Below, one piece after another: positions 8,723 through 18,923 of a stretch of 64,000 nt of DNA. Source of the DNA: Caldicellulosiruptor morganii (GTDB lineage Bacteria > Bacillota > Thermoanaerobacteria > Caldicellulosiruptorales > Caldicellulosiruptoraceae); assembly GCF_026810225.1 (NCBI RefSeq), contig NZ_CP113865.1, positions 473,001 to 537,000 of the forward strand. Reading direction: 5' to 3'. The translations under genes were made by a program, and so were the position numbers. The stretch's first letter is position 1. Each line of letters opens with the position of its first letter. The notes beneath the pieces were generated by a model. It was not told where the DNA came from. It was given only the letters and a program-made list of their open reading frames with translations, and did no database searches.

Positions 8723-8755
8723 AAAAAGCTGCAAGAGAAATCTTTCCCTTGCAGC
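8723..8755 (-). terminator. Intrinsic terminator of the esterase/isomerase operon
   Basis: Read on the minus strand, GCTGCAAG and CTTGCAGC form a stem followed by TTTTTATTT. The remaining bases between here and 8568 are AT-rich and hold the dapL promoter region; nothing else is evident. Confidence 0.8.
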
Positions 8756-8788
8756 CGGAGATTCTACAGGAACAATATCTGCTCAAAG

Positions 8789-9931
8789 TTATCTTTCAAC
8801 CTTAGGCATAGGTGAAAGAATTGATGGATTGTTTGACCTTGCTCTTATTAGTATTGCCTCTAAAAGACCTCTGTTCTTGTGTGGTTTTTCTGTGCATGCG
8901 ATTATATCCTCATGTGGCAGGTTGTTGATTCTGTCATTCATTGCCCTTATTGCATCAATTGAGTTTATAACAGCTCTTTCAACCGGCATTCTCTCAGGAT
9001 TTATATCAATTCCAAAGTATCCTCTGTAGCCATACATCTTCATAACATAAAGTGCTGCCTCTGCCTGCTCAGGTGAGATAACACCAACGTTTAAGTCCTG
9101 GTCGTAATTTCCGAGTGGCTGGCTGTTCCAGTGTGTATGGTAAAGCTTACCATACTCAAGTGCAAGAGAAAATGCATAAGCTAAGTCTTCAAATCCCATC
9201 AGAACATGACCAACCTCAGGATTGAGACCTACCAGAGAGTCATTCTCCAAAATCTTCTTGTTTTCCGGGTTTTGCAGCAATTTTTCAACCTTTTGTGCAA
9301 GAAGTATGCCTTCGCCGGTAAGACCATAAATGATTCTTCCTCTTGGCTCGTATGGTTTTGGCTCTATTGCAACCTTTACGCCCGGCACAGCATCCATTGC
9401 CTCTGCAATGCCTTCAGCGAATCTGTCTCTCATCCTGATAAAGTCAATTCCGAACTGGTTTTCATAGCCATCTCCGCCGGGCCAGATAATACAGAATTCA
9501 CAATCAAGCTCTTTGTTGAGCATCAAAGATGTTTTTAATCTCTCTATAGCCTTTTTTCTTACCTCTTCAATAGGTGATGCAAGTGAAGAAAATTCGAAAT
9601 CGCTTTCGTAAAACAGATTTGGAATCACCGACAGAATTTTTATGCCCGTGTCCTTTGAGAACTTTTTGTAGAGGTCCAGGTTGTCTTCGTTGATTTCGTT
9701 CGGATAGTGAGCCTCCACAGCACAAACACCGTAGTCTTTCAGTTTTGCTATAATTTCAAGTCTTTCTTCAATTGTCTTTTTCTCACCAAGTGGTGCATGG
9801 AATCTGCTTGGATGATCAGAAAAGTACCAGATTCCTACAGAAAATTTCAGGTCAAGTTCAAATGTTTTTAAATGTTGAATCAACTCTTCAATACTTCTTC
9901 TCTTCATTTGATAACCTGTGTTTTCAAGCAT
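8789..9931 (-). CDS. Xylose-isomerase-like TIM-barrel protein
   Basis: Cytoplasmic sugar isomerase-type TIM barrel of 380 residues (xylose-isomerase-like superfamily). Conserved parts include FSVGIWYFSDHPSRFH near the N-terminus, CAVEAHYPNEI, WPGGDGYENQ, VAIEPKPYEPRG (the metal-binding glutamate strand), GLNPEVGHVLM and HTHWNSQPLG. The pattern resembles the metal site of xylose and rhamnose isomerases rather than endonuclease IV. The exact sugar is not deducible. GGAGG lies 9 bases before the ATG. It follows the esterase gene by 48 bases and ends at a strong terminator, so the two form an operon that probably processes a deacetylated hemicellulose sugar. Confidence 0.75.
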   Translation of the reverse strand: MLENTGYQMKRRSIEELIQHLKTFELDLKFSVGIWYFSDHPSRFHAPLGEKKTIEERLEIIAKLKDYGVCAVEAHYPNEINEDNLDLYKKFSKDTGIKILSVIPNLFYESDFEFSSLASPIEEVRKKAIERLKTSLMLNKELDCEFCIIWPGGDGYENQFGIDFIRMRDRFAEGIAEAMDAVPGVKVAIEPKPYEPRGRIIYGLTGEGILLAQKVEKLLQNPENKKILENDSLVGLNPEVGHVLMGFEDLAYAFSLALEYGKLYHTHWNSQPLGNYDQDLNVGVISPEQAEAALYVMKMYGYRGYFGIDINPERMPVERAVINSIDAIRAMNDRINNLPHEDIIACTEKPHKNRGLLEAILIRARSNNPSILSPMPKVER

Positions 9932-9979
9932 AGTCCAAAACCTCCCTTTTTCTATGTGAATTTTTAATTACCACCTTTT

Positions 9980-10777
9980 TTAGTTTGGCTTTTTGATAAA
10001 GCCAATATTCTCAAGCCACTTTTCACACAGCTCTGTCCACTTTTCAACAAAGGGTATGCCCCTGGCAAGGCCAAGTCCATGTTTTCCATGTGGAAATATG
10101 TGAAGTTCAAAAGGCACATTGTGCTTGCTCAGAGCCATGGCAAATAAAAGAGAATTTTCAACCCGGACAGAGCCATCGTCAGCTGTGTGCCACAAAAAGG
10201 TTGGCGGTGTGGAGCCTGTTACCATGTTGTGGGTAGAGAGTGTCCAGATTAAAGCCGGATCAGGGGATTGCCCTAAAAGAGCTTTTCTGGAACCCTCATG
10301 TGCAAACTCTGCCATGCTGATTACCGGGTAGCACAGGACCATGCAATCCGGTCGACATGACACTCTTTCAACAGGGTCGGGATTCTTTCTGTCACCTTCA
10401 TCAAAGAGTGTTCCGACAATTGAAGCCAAGTGCCCGCCGGCTGAAAATCCCAGAACACCAATCCTTTTTGGGTCAATATTGAAACTTTTTGCGCTGTATC
10501 TTACAAGTCTTACAGCTCTTTTTGCATCAAAAGAAGCAGCAGGGTATCTGTAGGGTGAAACTCTGTAGTGCAGAACAAATGCTGAGATTCCAATGCTGTT
10601 CAGCCACTTTGCAACCGGGATAGCTTCATGTTCTGCTCTGTGTGTGTATCCACCGCCTGGAAAAACAATTATACATGGGTTTTGGGTGCCATTTTCAATC
10701 AAATATGGCTCTAAGTATGGAACAAAAGCATGTTGATCATCATAAAGTGGGATGTTATCCTGCCACAAAGGAATCAT
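9980..10777 (-). CDS. Alpha/beta hydrolase, acetyl-xylan-esterase-like
   Basis: Cytoplasmic esterase of the alpha/beta-hydrolase fold, 265 residues, without signal peptide. The oxyanion region is FPGGGYTHRA, the nucleophile serine lies in GFSAGGH, and the acid and histidine are in HTADDGSV and HGKHGLG. These match the acetyl-esterase group that removes acetyl groups from xylo-oligosaccharides. A carboxylesterase acting on another ester is the alternative. Located at the head of a two-gene operon with the sugar-isomerase-like protein, consistent with intracellular processing of imported acetylated oligosaccharides. Confidence 0.8.
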   Translation of the reverse strand: MIPLWQDNIPLYDDQHAFVPYLEPYLIENGTQNPCIIVFPGGGYTHRAEHEAIPVAKWLNSIGISAFVLHYRVSPYRYPAASFDAKRAVRLVRYSAKSFNIDPKRIGVLGFSAGGHLASIVGTLFDEGDRKNPDPVERVSCRPDCMVLCYPVISMAEFAHEGSRKALLGQSPDPALIWTLSTHNMVTGSTPPTFLWHTADDGSVRVENSLLFAMALSKHNVPFELHIFPHGKHGLGLARGIPFVEKWTELCEKWLENIGFIKKPN

Positions 10778-10863
10778 GAACCCGTTTTCACCCTTTTATC
10801 AACTAAAATATTACAAAATAATCATACCATTAAAATTTATTTTTGCAAAGTATTTTTTTATAA

Positions 10864-10892
10864 TTGAAAAAACAAGATCTGTCTGTTATAAT
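10864..10892 (+). promoter_or_regulatory. Promoter of the TDT transporter gene
   Basis: TTGAAA (10864-10869) and TATAAT (10887-10892) are separated by 17 bases. Confidence 0.65.
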
Positions 10893-10933
10893 ATAAGCAT
10901 ATTCTTATAAAATTATCAAGAGGTGAGCGTTCA

Positions 10934-11968
10934 ATGAAAAGTATAATTAAAAACTTTTATCCCTCGTGGTTTGTTGTTTGTATGGGTACAGGCATAATGG
11001 CAAATCTCTTCATGGCTATTGGTTTTAAAAGACTTTCGTATATTGCGGCTCTTCTCAATTTTGTATTTTTTATAATTATATTTGCCATCTGGCTTGTAAG
11101 ATGGTTTGTGGCATTTGATGGTGTTGTGAAGGATATTAAAAATCCGCTAATATCAAATTACTTTGCGACAATGCCAATTTCTCTTTTGATTCTGGGGGCA
11201 AATGTGATCATAAATCAGGAATACTTTGGAAGGCAGTTTTCACAAAGTTTTGCTGTATTTTCATATATTGCAGGGCTACTTCTTATGACTGTATTTTCGG
11301 TTATGACTTTTATTGTTCACCTGTCTCATACAGAAATTCCAAACTATGCTCTAAATTTTGCCTATTTTATGCCACCTGTCGGGAATTTGATAGTTACAAT
11401 CCTCGGCAATGAGCTTGTAAATAGAAATGCGATTTCAGAAAGCTATCAGAGTTTGGTTGTCTTTATTAACTCGGCTATGTTTGGGCTGGGATTTATGCTG
11501 TTTTTAGCATATTTGCCTGTAATCAAGGGAAGATTTCTTCTGTATGAGCCAATTGAAAGATCCCATTTTCCAACAATGTTTATCTTGCTTGCACCTGTGG
11601 GTGCCTCAATTGTAGCCCTGCAGGGTTTGGAAAATAGCTTCAAAAATTTAAAAATACTATCAGATGGTTTTGTTTTTGACATTATTTCATATTTCCTCTG
11701 GGGCTTTGGTGCATGGATTTTAATTTCTCTGATAATTTTACTGATTATTTACATTAATAAAAAGCTTCCATTCAGTCTTGCTTACTGGGCGTTTGTATTC
11801 CCTGTTGGTATATATGTTCTGGCAAGCATAAAAATAAATATGTCTTTGCATTTTAATTTTTTGAATGTGTTTTCTAAGATTTCTGTATGGATACTATTTG
11901 CTGTTTGGATCATTAATTTCATTCTAACAATTATCAATGTAGCCAATAAAAAGCTTCTGACAAGGTAA
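10934..11968 (+). CDS. TDT-family (TehA/SLAC1-like) membrane transporter
   Basis: Integral membrane protein of 344 residues with about ten hydrophobic helices. The opening FYPSWFVVCMGTGIMAN is characteristic of the tellurite-resistance/dicarboxylate transporter (TDT) family, which includes TehA, Mae1 and SLAC1 channels. Transport of a monovalent or dicarboxylic anion is expected, but the substrate is unknown. It has its own promoter, GAGGTGAG before the ATG and a weak terminator downstream, so it appears monocistronic. Confidence 0.82.
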   Translation: MKSIIKNFYPSWFVVCMGTGIMANLFMAIGFKRLSYIAALLNFVFFIIIFAIWLVRWFVAFDGVVKDIKNPLISNYFATMPISLLILGANVIINQEYFGRQFSQSFAVFSYIAGLLLMTVFSVMTFIVHLSHTEIPNYALNFAYFMPPVGNLIVTILGNELVNRNAISESYQSLVVFINSAMFGLGFMLFLAYLPVIKGRFLLYEPIERSHFPTMFILLAPVGASIVALQGLENSFKNLKILSDGFVFDIISYFLWGFGAWILISLIILLIIYINKKLPFSLAYWAFVFPVGIYVLASIKINMSLHFNFLNVFSKISVWILFAVWIINFILTIINVANKKLLTR

Positions 11969-12039
11969 GAACATCTGGTGTTTTTAGTGAGAGTGCTTAA
12001 TTATCAGGGATTAAAGTCAATAAAATTTGTCAAATTTAA

Positions 12040-12084
12040 GGGGGAAATTAGTCAAGTTTTTGGTGTTTATCTTCCCCCATTTTT
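12040..12084 (+). terminator. Weak terminator after the TDT gene
   Basis: GGGGGAA (12040-12046) can pair with TTCCCCC (12072-12078) around a 25-base loop, followed by ATTTTTATTTT. The long loop makes it uncertain. Confidence 0.4.
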
Positions 12085-12143
12085 ATTTTATATTTTTTAC
12101 AAACCGTTTTCAAATTTCAAATCAAGGAGGGAAGGATACTTAG

Positions 12144-15100
12144 ATGAAAAGGAAGTTTGTAGCTTTGATTGTTCTGTTTGTGTTTTTAATCAGCATTATA
12201 GCCCCATCGTTAAGTCCATTTTCATATCAAAGTGCCAGGGCAGACCAGCAAAATCCTGCAGCCAGTTATGTAAAGTTCGATTTTGAAAATGGTACAACTC
12301 AGGGCTGGGGTCCAAGGGGGAATAGCACAACTGTTGAGACAGTTTACAGGATGGCTTATGAGGGCGATTATTCTTTAAAAGTTTCTGGTAGAACTGCTGC
12401 ATGGGATGGAGCAATTGTTGATGTTACATCAAGTGTTTCGGTAAATACTATGTACACTGTGTCATTGTTTGTTTATCACAATGATGTAAAACCGCAGAGA
12501 TTTTCAGTTTATGCATATGTGAAAGATAGCAGCGGAGAAAGGTATATAAAGGTAGCTGATAAGGTGGTTATGCCACAGTACTGGAAACAGATATTTGGCA
12601 AGTTTACAATCACAACATCAAATCCCATCCAGAGTGTAAAACTTCTCGTATGCGTTCCTTCAAACAGATCACTTGAATTTTACGCAGACAATATAATATT
12701 GACATCTGCTCAACCGGCATCGTCCGGGCTGGTTAAGTCTTGCAATTTTGAAAGCGGTAGCACTGATGGCTGGCAGGCAAGGGGAACGGGTTCTGATGCT
12801 CAAATTTCTGTAGTTGATACAGTTGCACATTCAGGTAGTAGGAGTTTGTATGTATTGGGAAGGGCTGATACATGGCAGGGCGCACAGATAGACATGACAA
12901 ACCTGCTTGAGAAGGGGAAGGATTATCAATTCAGCATATGGGTATATCAGAACAGTGGAAGTGACCAAAAGATAACCCTTACAATGCAGAGGAAGAATGC
13001 GGATGATAGTACAAATTATGATACCATAAAATGGCAGCAAACAGTTCCATCTGGGGTTTGGACAGAAGTTTCTGGTTCATATACAGTACCACAGACAGCA
13101 ACCCAGCTCATATTCTATGTGGAATCGCCAAATGCAACACTTGACTTTTACCTTGACGACTTTACTGTAATAGACAAAAACCCACCTGTTGTAAATCCGG
13201 GTTTGGTTAAGTCTTGCAATTTTGAAAGTGGTAGCACTGAAGGCTGGCAGGCAAGGGGAACGGGTTCTGATGCTCAAATTTCTGTAGTTGATACAGTTGC
13301 ACATTCAGGTAGTAGGAGTTTGTATGTATTGGGAAGGGCTGATACATGGCAGGGCGCACAGATAGACATGACAAACCTGCTTGAGAAGGGGAAGGATTAT
13401 CAATTCAGCATATGGGTATATCAGAACAGTGGAAGTGACCAAAAGATAACCCTTACAATGCAGAGGAAGAATGCGGATGATAGTACAAATTATGATACCA
13501 TAAAATGGCAGCAAACAGTTCCATCTGGGGTTTGGACAGAAGTTTCTGGTTCATATACAGTACCACAGACAGCAACCCAGCTCATATTCTATGTGGAATC
13601 GCCAAATGCAACACTTGACTTTTACCTTGACGACTTTACTGTAATAGACAAAAACCCGGTTACAATACCTGCTGCGGCAAAAGAGCCAGAGTGGGAGATT
13701 CCATCACTTTGCCAGCAATACAGCCAGTACTTTTCAATTGGTGTTGCAATACCATATAGAGTGCTCCAAAACCCGGTAGAAAGAGCAATGGTTTTAAAGC
13801 ATTTCAACAGTATTACTGCTGAAAATGAGATGAAGCCCGATGCTATACAAAGAACAGAAGGGCAGTTCAATTTCGATGTTGCAGACCAGTATGTTGACTT
13901 TGCACAGAGCAATAATATTGGAATAAGAGGACATACACTGGTTTGGCATCAACAAACTCCAGATTGGTTTTTCCAGCACTCTGACGGTTCGCCACTTGAT
14001 CCAAACAACCCTGATGATAAGCAGCTTTTAAGAGATAGGTTAAAGACACACATTCAGACACTTGTCGGAAGATATGCAGGGAAAGTTTATGCATGGGATG
14101 TTGTAAATGAAGCAATTGATGAAAATCAACCGGATGGATATAGGAGAAGTGAATGGTACAGAATTTTAGGACCAACTCCGGAAACAGGCGGAATACCAGA
14201 GTATATAATCCTGGCATTCCAGTATGCACGGAAAGCTGACCCGGACGCAAAACTTTTCTACAACGATTACAGCACTGAAAATCCAAAGAAGAGGCAGTTT
14301 ATTTACAACATGGTCAAAGCTTTGCATGATAGAGGTCTCATTGATGGTGTTGGTCTGCAGGGACATATTAATGTGGATTCGCCTACAGTCAAAGAAATAG
14401 AAGATACAATCAATTTGTTCAGCACAATACCGGGTCTTCAAATTCAAATAACAGAGCTTGATATCAGTGTATATACAAGTAGCAGTCAGCGATATGACAC
14501 ATTACCACAGGATATTATGATTAAACAGGCTTTAAAATTCAAAGAGCTGTTTGAAATGTTAAAGCGCCACAGCGACAGAATCACAAATGTTACACTTTGG
14601 GGTCTCAAAGATGATTATTCATGGCTGTCAAAAGATAGAAATAACTGGCCACTGCTATTTGATAGTAACTACCAGGCAAAATACAATTACTGGGCTATTG
14701 TAGAACCTTCGGTGCTGCCTGTTGCTATAAATAAAGGATATGCGAACAATGCACAGCCAAGAATTGATGGGATTATGGATAAAGAATACAAAGGAACCAT
14801 TCCGCTTTCGATTTTGAACGATGCAGGACAGGATATTGCTCAGGTAAGGGCACTGTGGAGTGGCAATGAGCTTTGTCTTTATGTCACTGTAAATGATTCA
14901 AGTGTGGATGCTAACAATGATAGGGTTGTAATTTTCATTGATCAGGACAATGGAAAGTTGCCAGAGTTAAAAGATGATGACTTCTGGGTTTCAATTTCGA
15001 GAAATGGCACAAAGAATGAATCCAGAACTGGCCATGTAAAAGATTATGTAGTGTTGCAGCAATTAAATGGATATACAATGGAGGTTAAGCTGCTTTTAAA

Positions 15101-16934
15101 CAACAGTTTAGCAGTTAACACAAATATTGGTTTTGATATTGCTGTAATTGATAATGGGCAACAGTACAGCTGGAATGATAGAACAAACTCACAATATTTT
15201 GAAACAGATAATTATGGAATTTTAACAATGGCAGACAGCGTAAAATTTGCTTCAGCACCGAAGGGAACGCCAAAGATCGACGCAGAATTGGATGATGCAT
15301 GGAAAAATGCACAGGAGATAGTAACTGACACAAAAGTAACAGTAACAGGCACAGTATATGACTCAGCATATGCAAAAGCAAGGATGATGTGGGATGAGAA
15401 TTGCATCTATGTATATGCAGTTGTCTATGATCCACTTTTGAACAAGGCAAACACAAATCCCTGGGAACAGGATTCTATTGAGATATTTATTGATGAAAAC
15501 AACCATAAGACGCCTTACTATGAAGACGATGATGTTCAGTACAGAGTAAACTATGAAAATACTCAGACATTTGGAACAAATGGTGATGCTAAGAACTTTA
15601 TCACAGCAACAAAAATAATTCCAAATGGGTATATTGTTGAAGCCCAGGTTTATATGAGGACAACTAAACTCTCCGAAGGAATGGTTATAGGTTTTGATAT
15701 TCAGGTCAATGATGCTGACCATACAGGCAGAAGAGTAGGGGTATTGACCTGGAATGATAAAGTCGGCAACAATTGGAGAGACACAACCAAATTCGGTTGC
15801 TTGGAGCTTGTTGCTGCGCCTGTACAGCAACCAACCACACAGCAGCCATCAACACCGCCTTCAACATCAACGACAGTAACAACTGTTATAATACCAGCAA
15901 CACCGGTTCCGTCGCAGCAGCAAACCGCTCAGCAGCAACAAACACAACAACAGCAACAAACTCAGCAGACGCAGACAGCACCGCAGCAACAGCAAAAAAC
16001 AGAGGTGTCAGCTACTCAAAACCAGGCAATTGTAAAACTTGAAGCTGACAAGCCAGCAACTGTAGCCCTGGGGCAGGACATAAAAGTTGTTATTTCACCA
16101 AATGCTGTAACGAACAAAAATGCTACTGTTAAAGTTGAAAAAGTTGAGAAGGTAAGTGCTGATATAGGCTTTGGTGTGACAATTGCACCTGCTGTAAAGA
16201 TTGATGTTGAGAATGGTGAACTTGTAAAAGCTGTACCAGTTGAAATAAAAGTTGATCCGATTTCCTTCAAAGATGATAAAATTCCATTTGCGTTTGTTAT
16301 AGATGATACAAATAAAACCTCTATTGTACCTGTAAAGAAAGAGGCAAACAAAATGATAGTAAATACTCCAAAAGAAGGTACAATTATTATAGTTGCTGCA
16401 AGATTGGAAGATGTTTATAAAGATGTAACAAAAACTCACTGGGCATATGACACATTTAAGCAGGCAGTAACATCCGGTTTAGTTGTGGGCTACAACGATA
16501 TGACATTAAGACCTGCAAAGAATGTGACACTTGCTGAAGCAGCTGTGATTGTTCAGAGAGCATTTGAAGTTCAACCAAAGGATGCTGGTAAACCTGCCAA
16601 TGTCCCTGATTGGGCAGCTTCAGCTGTTAAAGCACTGCTTGATAATGAGATTATTGCAGAGGTTGATGATGCTAATAAACCGCTGACACGAATCCAGGCT
16701 GTTGCAATAATTATGAAGGTATTAGAAAATTCAGGAATAAATGTTGAACCTGCGGATATTGAATTCAGCGATTTGTATGAACAGTCATCAATTGACGTTG
16801 AATATCTTGCTAAAGCATACAAACTTGGAATTGTCAAAGGATATCCAGATGGAACATTCAGACCACAGAACACAATTACAAGAGCAGAGCTGCTGACACT
16901 GCTCTTTAGAGCTTTGAACAGCATAAAAAAGTAG
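12144..16934 (+). CDS. S-layer-anchored multidomain xylanase (CBM22x3-GH10-CBM9x2-SLH)
   Basis: Secreted endo-1,4-beta-xylanase of 1596 residues held on the cell surface. Order: signal peptide (1 to about 33), CBM22 (about 40-190), two nearly identical CBM22 (about 196-347 and 354-505), GH10 catalytic domain (about 516-856), two CBM9 (about 860-1029 and 1030-1227), Q/T/P-rich linker (1228-1286), an unassigned beta-rich segment (about 1290-1420), then three SLH-like repeats to the end. In GH10 the acid/base is Glu656 in WDVVNEAI and the nucleophile Glu771 in [16 protein letters not shown] is also present. CBM22 modules bind xylan and often stabilise thermophilic xylanases, and CBM9 binds chain ends. 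The middle SLH repeat is degenerate. AAGGAGGG precedes the ATG by 12 bases. Confidence 0.95.
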   Translation: MKRKFVALIVLFVFLISIIAPSLSPFSYQSARADQQNPAASYVKFDFENGTTQGWGPRGNSTTVETVYRMAYEGDYSLKVSGRTAAWDGAIVDVTSSVSVNTMYTVSLFVYHNDVKPQRFSVYAYVKDSSGERYIKVADKVVMPQYWKQIFGKFTITTSNPIQSVKLLVCVPSNRSLEFYADNIILTSAQPASSGLVKSCNFESGSTDGWQARGTGSDAQISVVDTVAHSGSRSLYVLGRADTWQGAQIDMTNLLEKGKDYQFSIWVYQNSGSDQKITLTMQRKNADDSTNYDTIKWQQTVPSGVWTEVSGSYTVPQTATQLIFYVESPNATLDFYLDDFTVIDKNPPVVNPGLVKSCNFESGSTEGWQARGTGSDAQISVVDTVAHSGSRSLYVLGRADTWQGAQIDMTNLLEKGKDYQFSIWVYQNSGSDQKITLTMQRKNADDSTNYDTIKWQQTVPSGVWTEVSGSYTVPQTATQLIFYVESPNATLDFYLDDFTVIDKNPVTIPAAAKEPEWEIPSLCQQYSQYFSIGVAIPYRVLQNPVERAMVLKHFNSITAENEMKPDAIQRTEGQFNFDVADQYVDFAQSNNIGIRGHTLVWHQQTPDWFFQHSDGSPLDPNNPDDKQLLRDRLKTHIQTLVGRYAGKVYAWDVVNEAIDENQPDGYRRSEWYRILGPTPETGGIPEYIILAFQYARKADPDAKLFYNDYSTENPKKRQFIYNMVKALHDRGLIDGVGLQGHINVDSPTVKEIEDTINLFSTIPGLQIQITELDISVYTSSSQRYDTLPQDIMIKQALKFKELFEMLKRHSDRITNVTLWGLKDDYSWLSKDRNNWPLLFDSNYQAKYNYWAIVEPSVLPVAINKGYANNAQPRIDGIMDKEYKGTIPLSILNDAGQDIAQVRALWSGNELCLYVTVNDSSVDANNDRVVIFIDQDNGKLPELKDDDFWVSISRNGTKNESRTGHVKDYVVLQQLNGYTMEVKLLLNNSLAVNTNIGFDIAVIDNGQQYSWNDRTNSQYFETDNYGILTMADSVKFASAPKGTPKIDAELDDAWKNAQEIVTDTKVTVTGTVYDSAYAKARMMWDENCIYVYAVVYDPLLNKANTNPWEQDSIEIFIDENNHKTPYYEDDDVQYRVNYENTQTFGTNGDAKNFITATKIIPNGYIVEAQVYMRTTKLSEGMVIGFDIQVNDADHTGRRVGVLTWNDKVGNNWRDTTKFGCLELVAAPVQQPTTQQPSTPPSTSTTVTTVIIPATPVPSQQQTAQQQQTQQQQQTQQTQTAPQQQQKTEVSATQNQAIVKLEADKPATVALGQDIKVVISPNAVTNKNATVKVEKVEKVSADIGFGVTIAPAVKIDVENGELVKAVPVEIKVDPISFKDDKIPFAFVIDDTNKTSIVPVKKEANKMIVNTPKEGTIIIVAARLEDVYKDVTKTHWAYDTFKQAVTSGLVVGYNDMTLRPAKNVTLAEAAVIVQRAFEVQPKDAGKPANVPDWAASAVKALLDNEIIAEVDDANKPLTRIQAVAIIMKVLENSGINVEPADIEFSDLYEQSSIDVEYLAKAYKLGIVKGYPDGTFRPQNTITRAELLTLLFRALNSIKK
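12730..13657 (+). repeat. Tandem near-identical CBM22 duplication in the xylanase gene
   Basis: Copies at 12730-13183 and 13204-13657 are offset by 474 bases (158 codons). By eye they differ at two positions: C12755/T13229, which is silent, and T12767/A13241, which changes Asp to Glu. The first CBM22 of the protein is clearly diverged from both. Confidence 0.93.
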
Positions 16935-16945
16935 CCTGAAGAAGA

Positions 16946-16976
16946 GGAGCTGACCAAAAAAGGTCGGCTCCTTTTT
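16946..16976 (+). terminator. Intrinsic terminator of the xylanase gene
   Basis: GGAGCTGACC and GGTCGGCTCC pair around six A residues and are followed by TTTTT. Confidence 0.88.
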
Positions 16977-17029
16977 CGAGAGTTTAAACAATTTTGTGTA
17001 AAGTATAAAGACCTCCTTCTTGGTGAGAA

Positions 17030-18305
17030 TCAAAATATAAACAAAAATATCCTAGGCATTTGCAAAACAGATGAAAATGTGAGCAATAAAATGGAAAATG
17101 AAGTAATAAAGAACAAGGCAAATGTTAGGTAAGAGTATTTACAGATGCCATTAGAATTTCTGTCTATGCCAGGGAAGTTGCGCAGGTCAGAGTCCGGGTA
17201 GGTATAAAACATCCTACCAGACTTAGAAGAAGTACAGGGATGAGGGCAGTTGCAAAAGCGTTTACCATCTTTAATTTGAGAGCAAGGGCAACGCCACTTG
17301 ATACGTAGCAAGCGTTTTTACTATTACAAAAGCCTTCACTGATAAAAGGGTTGCTCTTCTTATTACAAAAAGGTCACACCTTCTGGAGAAATCAAAGAAT
17401 ATTTGGGTCGGAAGTAGGCGAGGTTGAATTTGGTTTTGAGCATCTATAGTTTATAGGGATAATAGCAAAAGAAGAACTTAAAGTTATTGATTAAAGTAGA
17501 GTAGATTGCATATGAGTAAAAAAGCGCTATCAGCGATGAAGGTTGAGAAAGAGTGTTGAAAGTTTTTATTCAAATTAATCAGAGAAGGAGTCAGAGCTTT
17601 TGAATCGGAGATAGCTTTAGCGTAAGGCTCAAGTCAGATGCATTATTTTGAGGGAAAGTAAAAGCAGGTGAGATTACAAGAGGGATGCCAAAGCCACTGG
17701 TGAGAATAGAGAATTTGTAAGCATAGCAGAAATGACCGTTAGCAAACATACGAGTGATATATGGGGAAGCAGAAGCAGTTTGAGGAAGGTTAGAATATGT
17801 GAGGAAATAGATAAGATGAGATTGCAGCTCTATGTTTTGAGACTTAGTTTTTTTAAGTTGTGATTGAATGAATTTAGAATTATTTTCTTTGACCCTAGGT
17901 TCTAAAGCAGTAGTATAGTTTGCGATATTGTAGAAGAGTTTTTCAATCTCATGGCAGAAGATTTTTCTGAATCTTGAGAAGGTAAAGATGGAAGGTATTT
18001 TATTGAAGTTGCAAAAGATTCTGAGCTGATAAGAGTTGAGAAGGATAGCGCGCAGCCAAGTTAATGTAGTGAGTTTGAGGATTTTTTGTACGAAGAAAGC
18101 ACAGAGCATAGATTGCAAAGAGAAATCTCTTTGTCTTCCGAAGTATTTGTAGTAAGTTTTGAAGAAGGATGCAGGTATGAACTGGTTTAAATCGATGAAA
18201 TTGCTGAAAAAGCCGAGCAAAGTGTGAGGGCTGCTAAGAAGCAACGTTTTTAACGTGCTCGTAGAGTTCGAGAAAAGATAGTTGTTTGTTTTGGTTTTTG
18301 AACAT
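17030..18305 (-). pseudogene. Decayed DDE transposase
   Basis: Remnant of an IS4-like DDE transposase read on the minus strand. An ATG at 18305 behind GAGGAGG opens the frame, which is interrupted near 18240. A second frame (to 17591) carries the N-terminal and first catalytic regions (KYFGRQRDFSLQS, ANGHFCYAYKF). Another frame near 17600-17530 reads SDSKALTPSL and IADSAF, the second Asp region. Bases 17030-17311 read RFCNCPHPCTSSKSGRM and YTYPDSDLRNFPGI, the conserved C-terminal part. At least three frame breaks plus stops make it inactive. Terminal repeats of the element could not be defined. Confidence 0.82.
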
Positions 18306-18310
18306 TTTAT

Positions 18311-18372
18311 CTTCCTCCTCATAGAAAGTATGTTTTATATAGATAAATTTTACACTATCTATGAGGAGGAAG
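18311..18372. repeat. 15-bp inverted repeat at the transposase/permease junction
   Basis: CTTCCTCCTCATAGA at 18311-18325 is the exact complement of 18358-18372, with a 32-base loop. One arm contains the ribosome site of the transposase and the other the start of the truncated permease frame. It may mark a rearrangement junction or one end of the element. Confidence 0.6.
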
Positions 18373-18714
18373 GAAGACTTTTTTAAGAGTTTTAAAGAGC
18401 TTGATAACGCTCATCTTGAGCGTTTATGCAAAAGGTCAAGTTTTAAGTTTGACAGGGATTCTTTACTGGTCTTTTCTGGAAGGTTTCTGATCACTCCTTT
18501 TATAACATGGAGCTTATCTCATTTTATTCCTGTGCCTAAACTTATGAGAGATGTTTTTATAATAATGTCTGCTATGCCTGTTATGATTAACTCGGCAATA
18601 ATTTCAAGAGTATATAACAATGATTATGAGTTTGCTACTGCCATGATTACATATTCTACTGTGCTGTCGGTTGTGATAATGCCATTTTTGATGGTTTTGA
18701 TTAAGATTATTTAG
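18361..18714 (+). pseudogene. C-terminal fragment of an AEC-family permease
   Basis: The 117-residue frame ends like an auxin-efflux-carrier family transporter: the last three membrane helices are seen, with MSAMPVMINSAIISRVY and ITYSTVLSVVIMPFLMVL, the usual C-terminal pattern. The N-terminal two thirds (about 190 residues) are missing, and the transposase remnant occupies the position where they would be. The ATG at 18361 lies in the inverted repeat and is probably not a true start. Most likely a gene truncated by insertion and deletion. Confidence 0.75.
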
Positions 18715-18732
18715 TATTTTTTGGAAGTAATA

Positions 18733-18852
18733 ATGAATATAAAAGGATGGTTGTACAACCAAGGAAATACTTCTTACTTATCACTTGCCTTAACATTAGC
18801 ACAATGTTGCAAAGGAAAAGATGTATACATATCTAATGGTCAGCAAATGTAG
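18733..18852 (+). other. Possible 39-residue open frame
   Basis: ATG 18733 is preceded by GGAAG and reads 39 codons to TAG. The peptide (NQGNTSYLSLALTLAQCC in its middle) matches nothing I recognise. It may be a further gene fragment in this decayed stretch. Confidence 0.15.
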
Positions 18853-18853
18853 A

Positions 18854-18882
18854 TTGTTATTTTTTATGTATGGTTATATAAT
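18854..18882 (+). promoter_or_regulatory. Promoter of glmM
   Basis: TTGTTA (18854-18859) and TATAAT (18877-18882) are separated by 17 bases, 42 bases before the glmM start. Confidence 0.6.
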
Positions 18883-18923
18883 AGATAAAGTAAAATAAAA
18901 TCTACTGAAAAAGGAGGAGATTG

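Noticed and set aside
11978-12286. Plus-strand frame of 102 residues before the xylanase
   Set aside because: It overlaps the xylanase start and signal peptide in another frame and has no coding character.
12831-13514. Two identical 69-residue minus-strand frames
   Set aside because: They are antisense shadows of the duplicated CBM22 modules.
12730-13657. Repeat considered as CRISPR or satellite
   Set aside because: It is two long in-frame copies of a protein domain, not short repeats with spacers. No CRISPR array was seen in the window.
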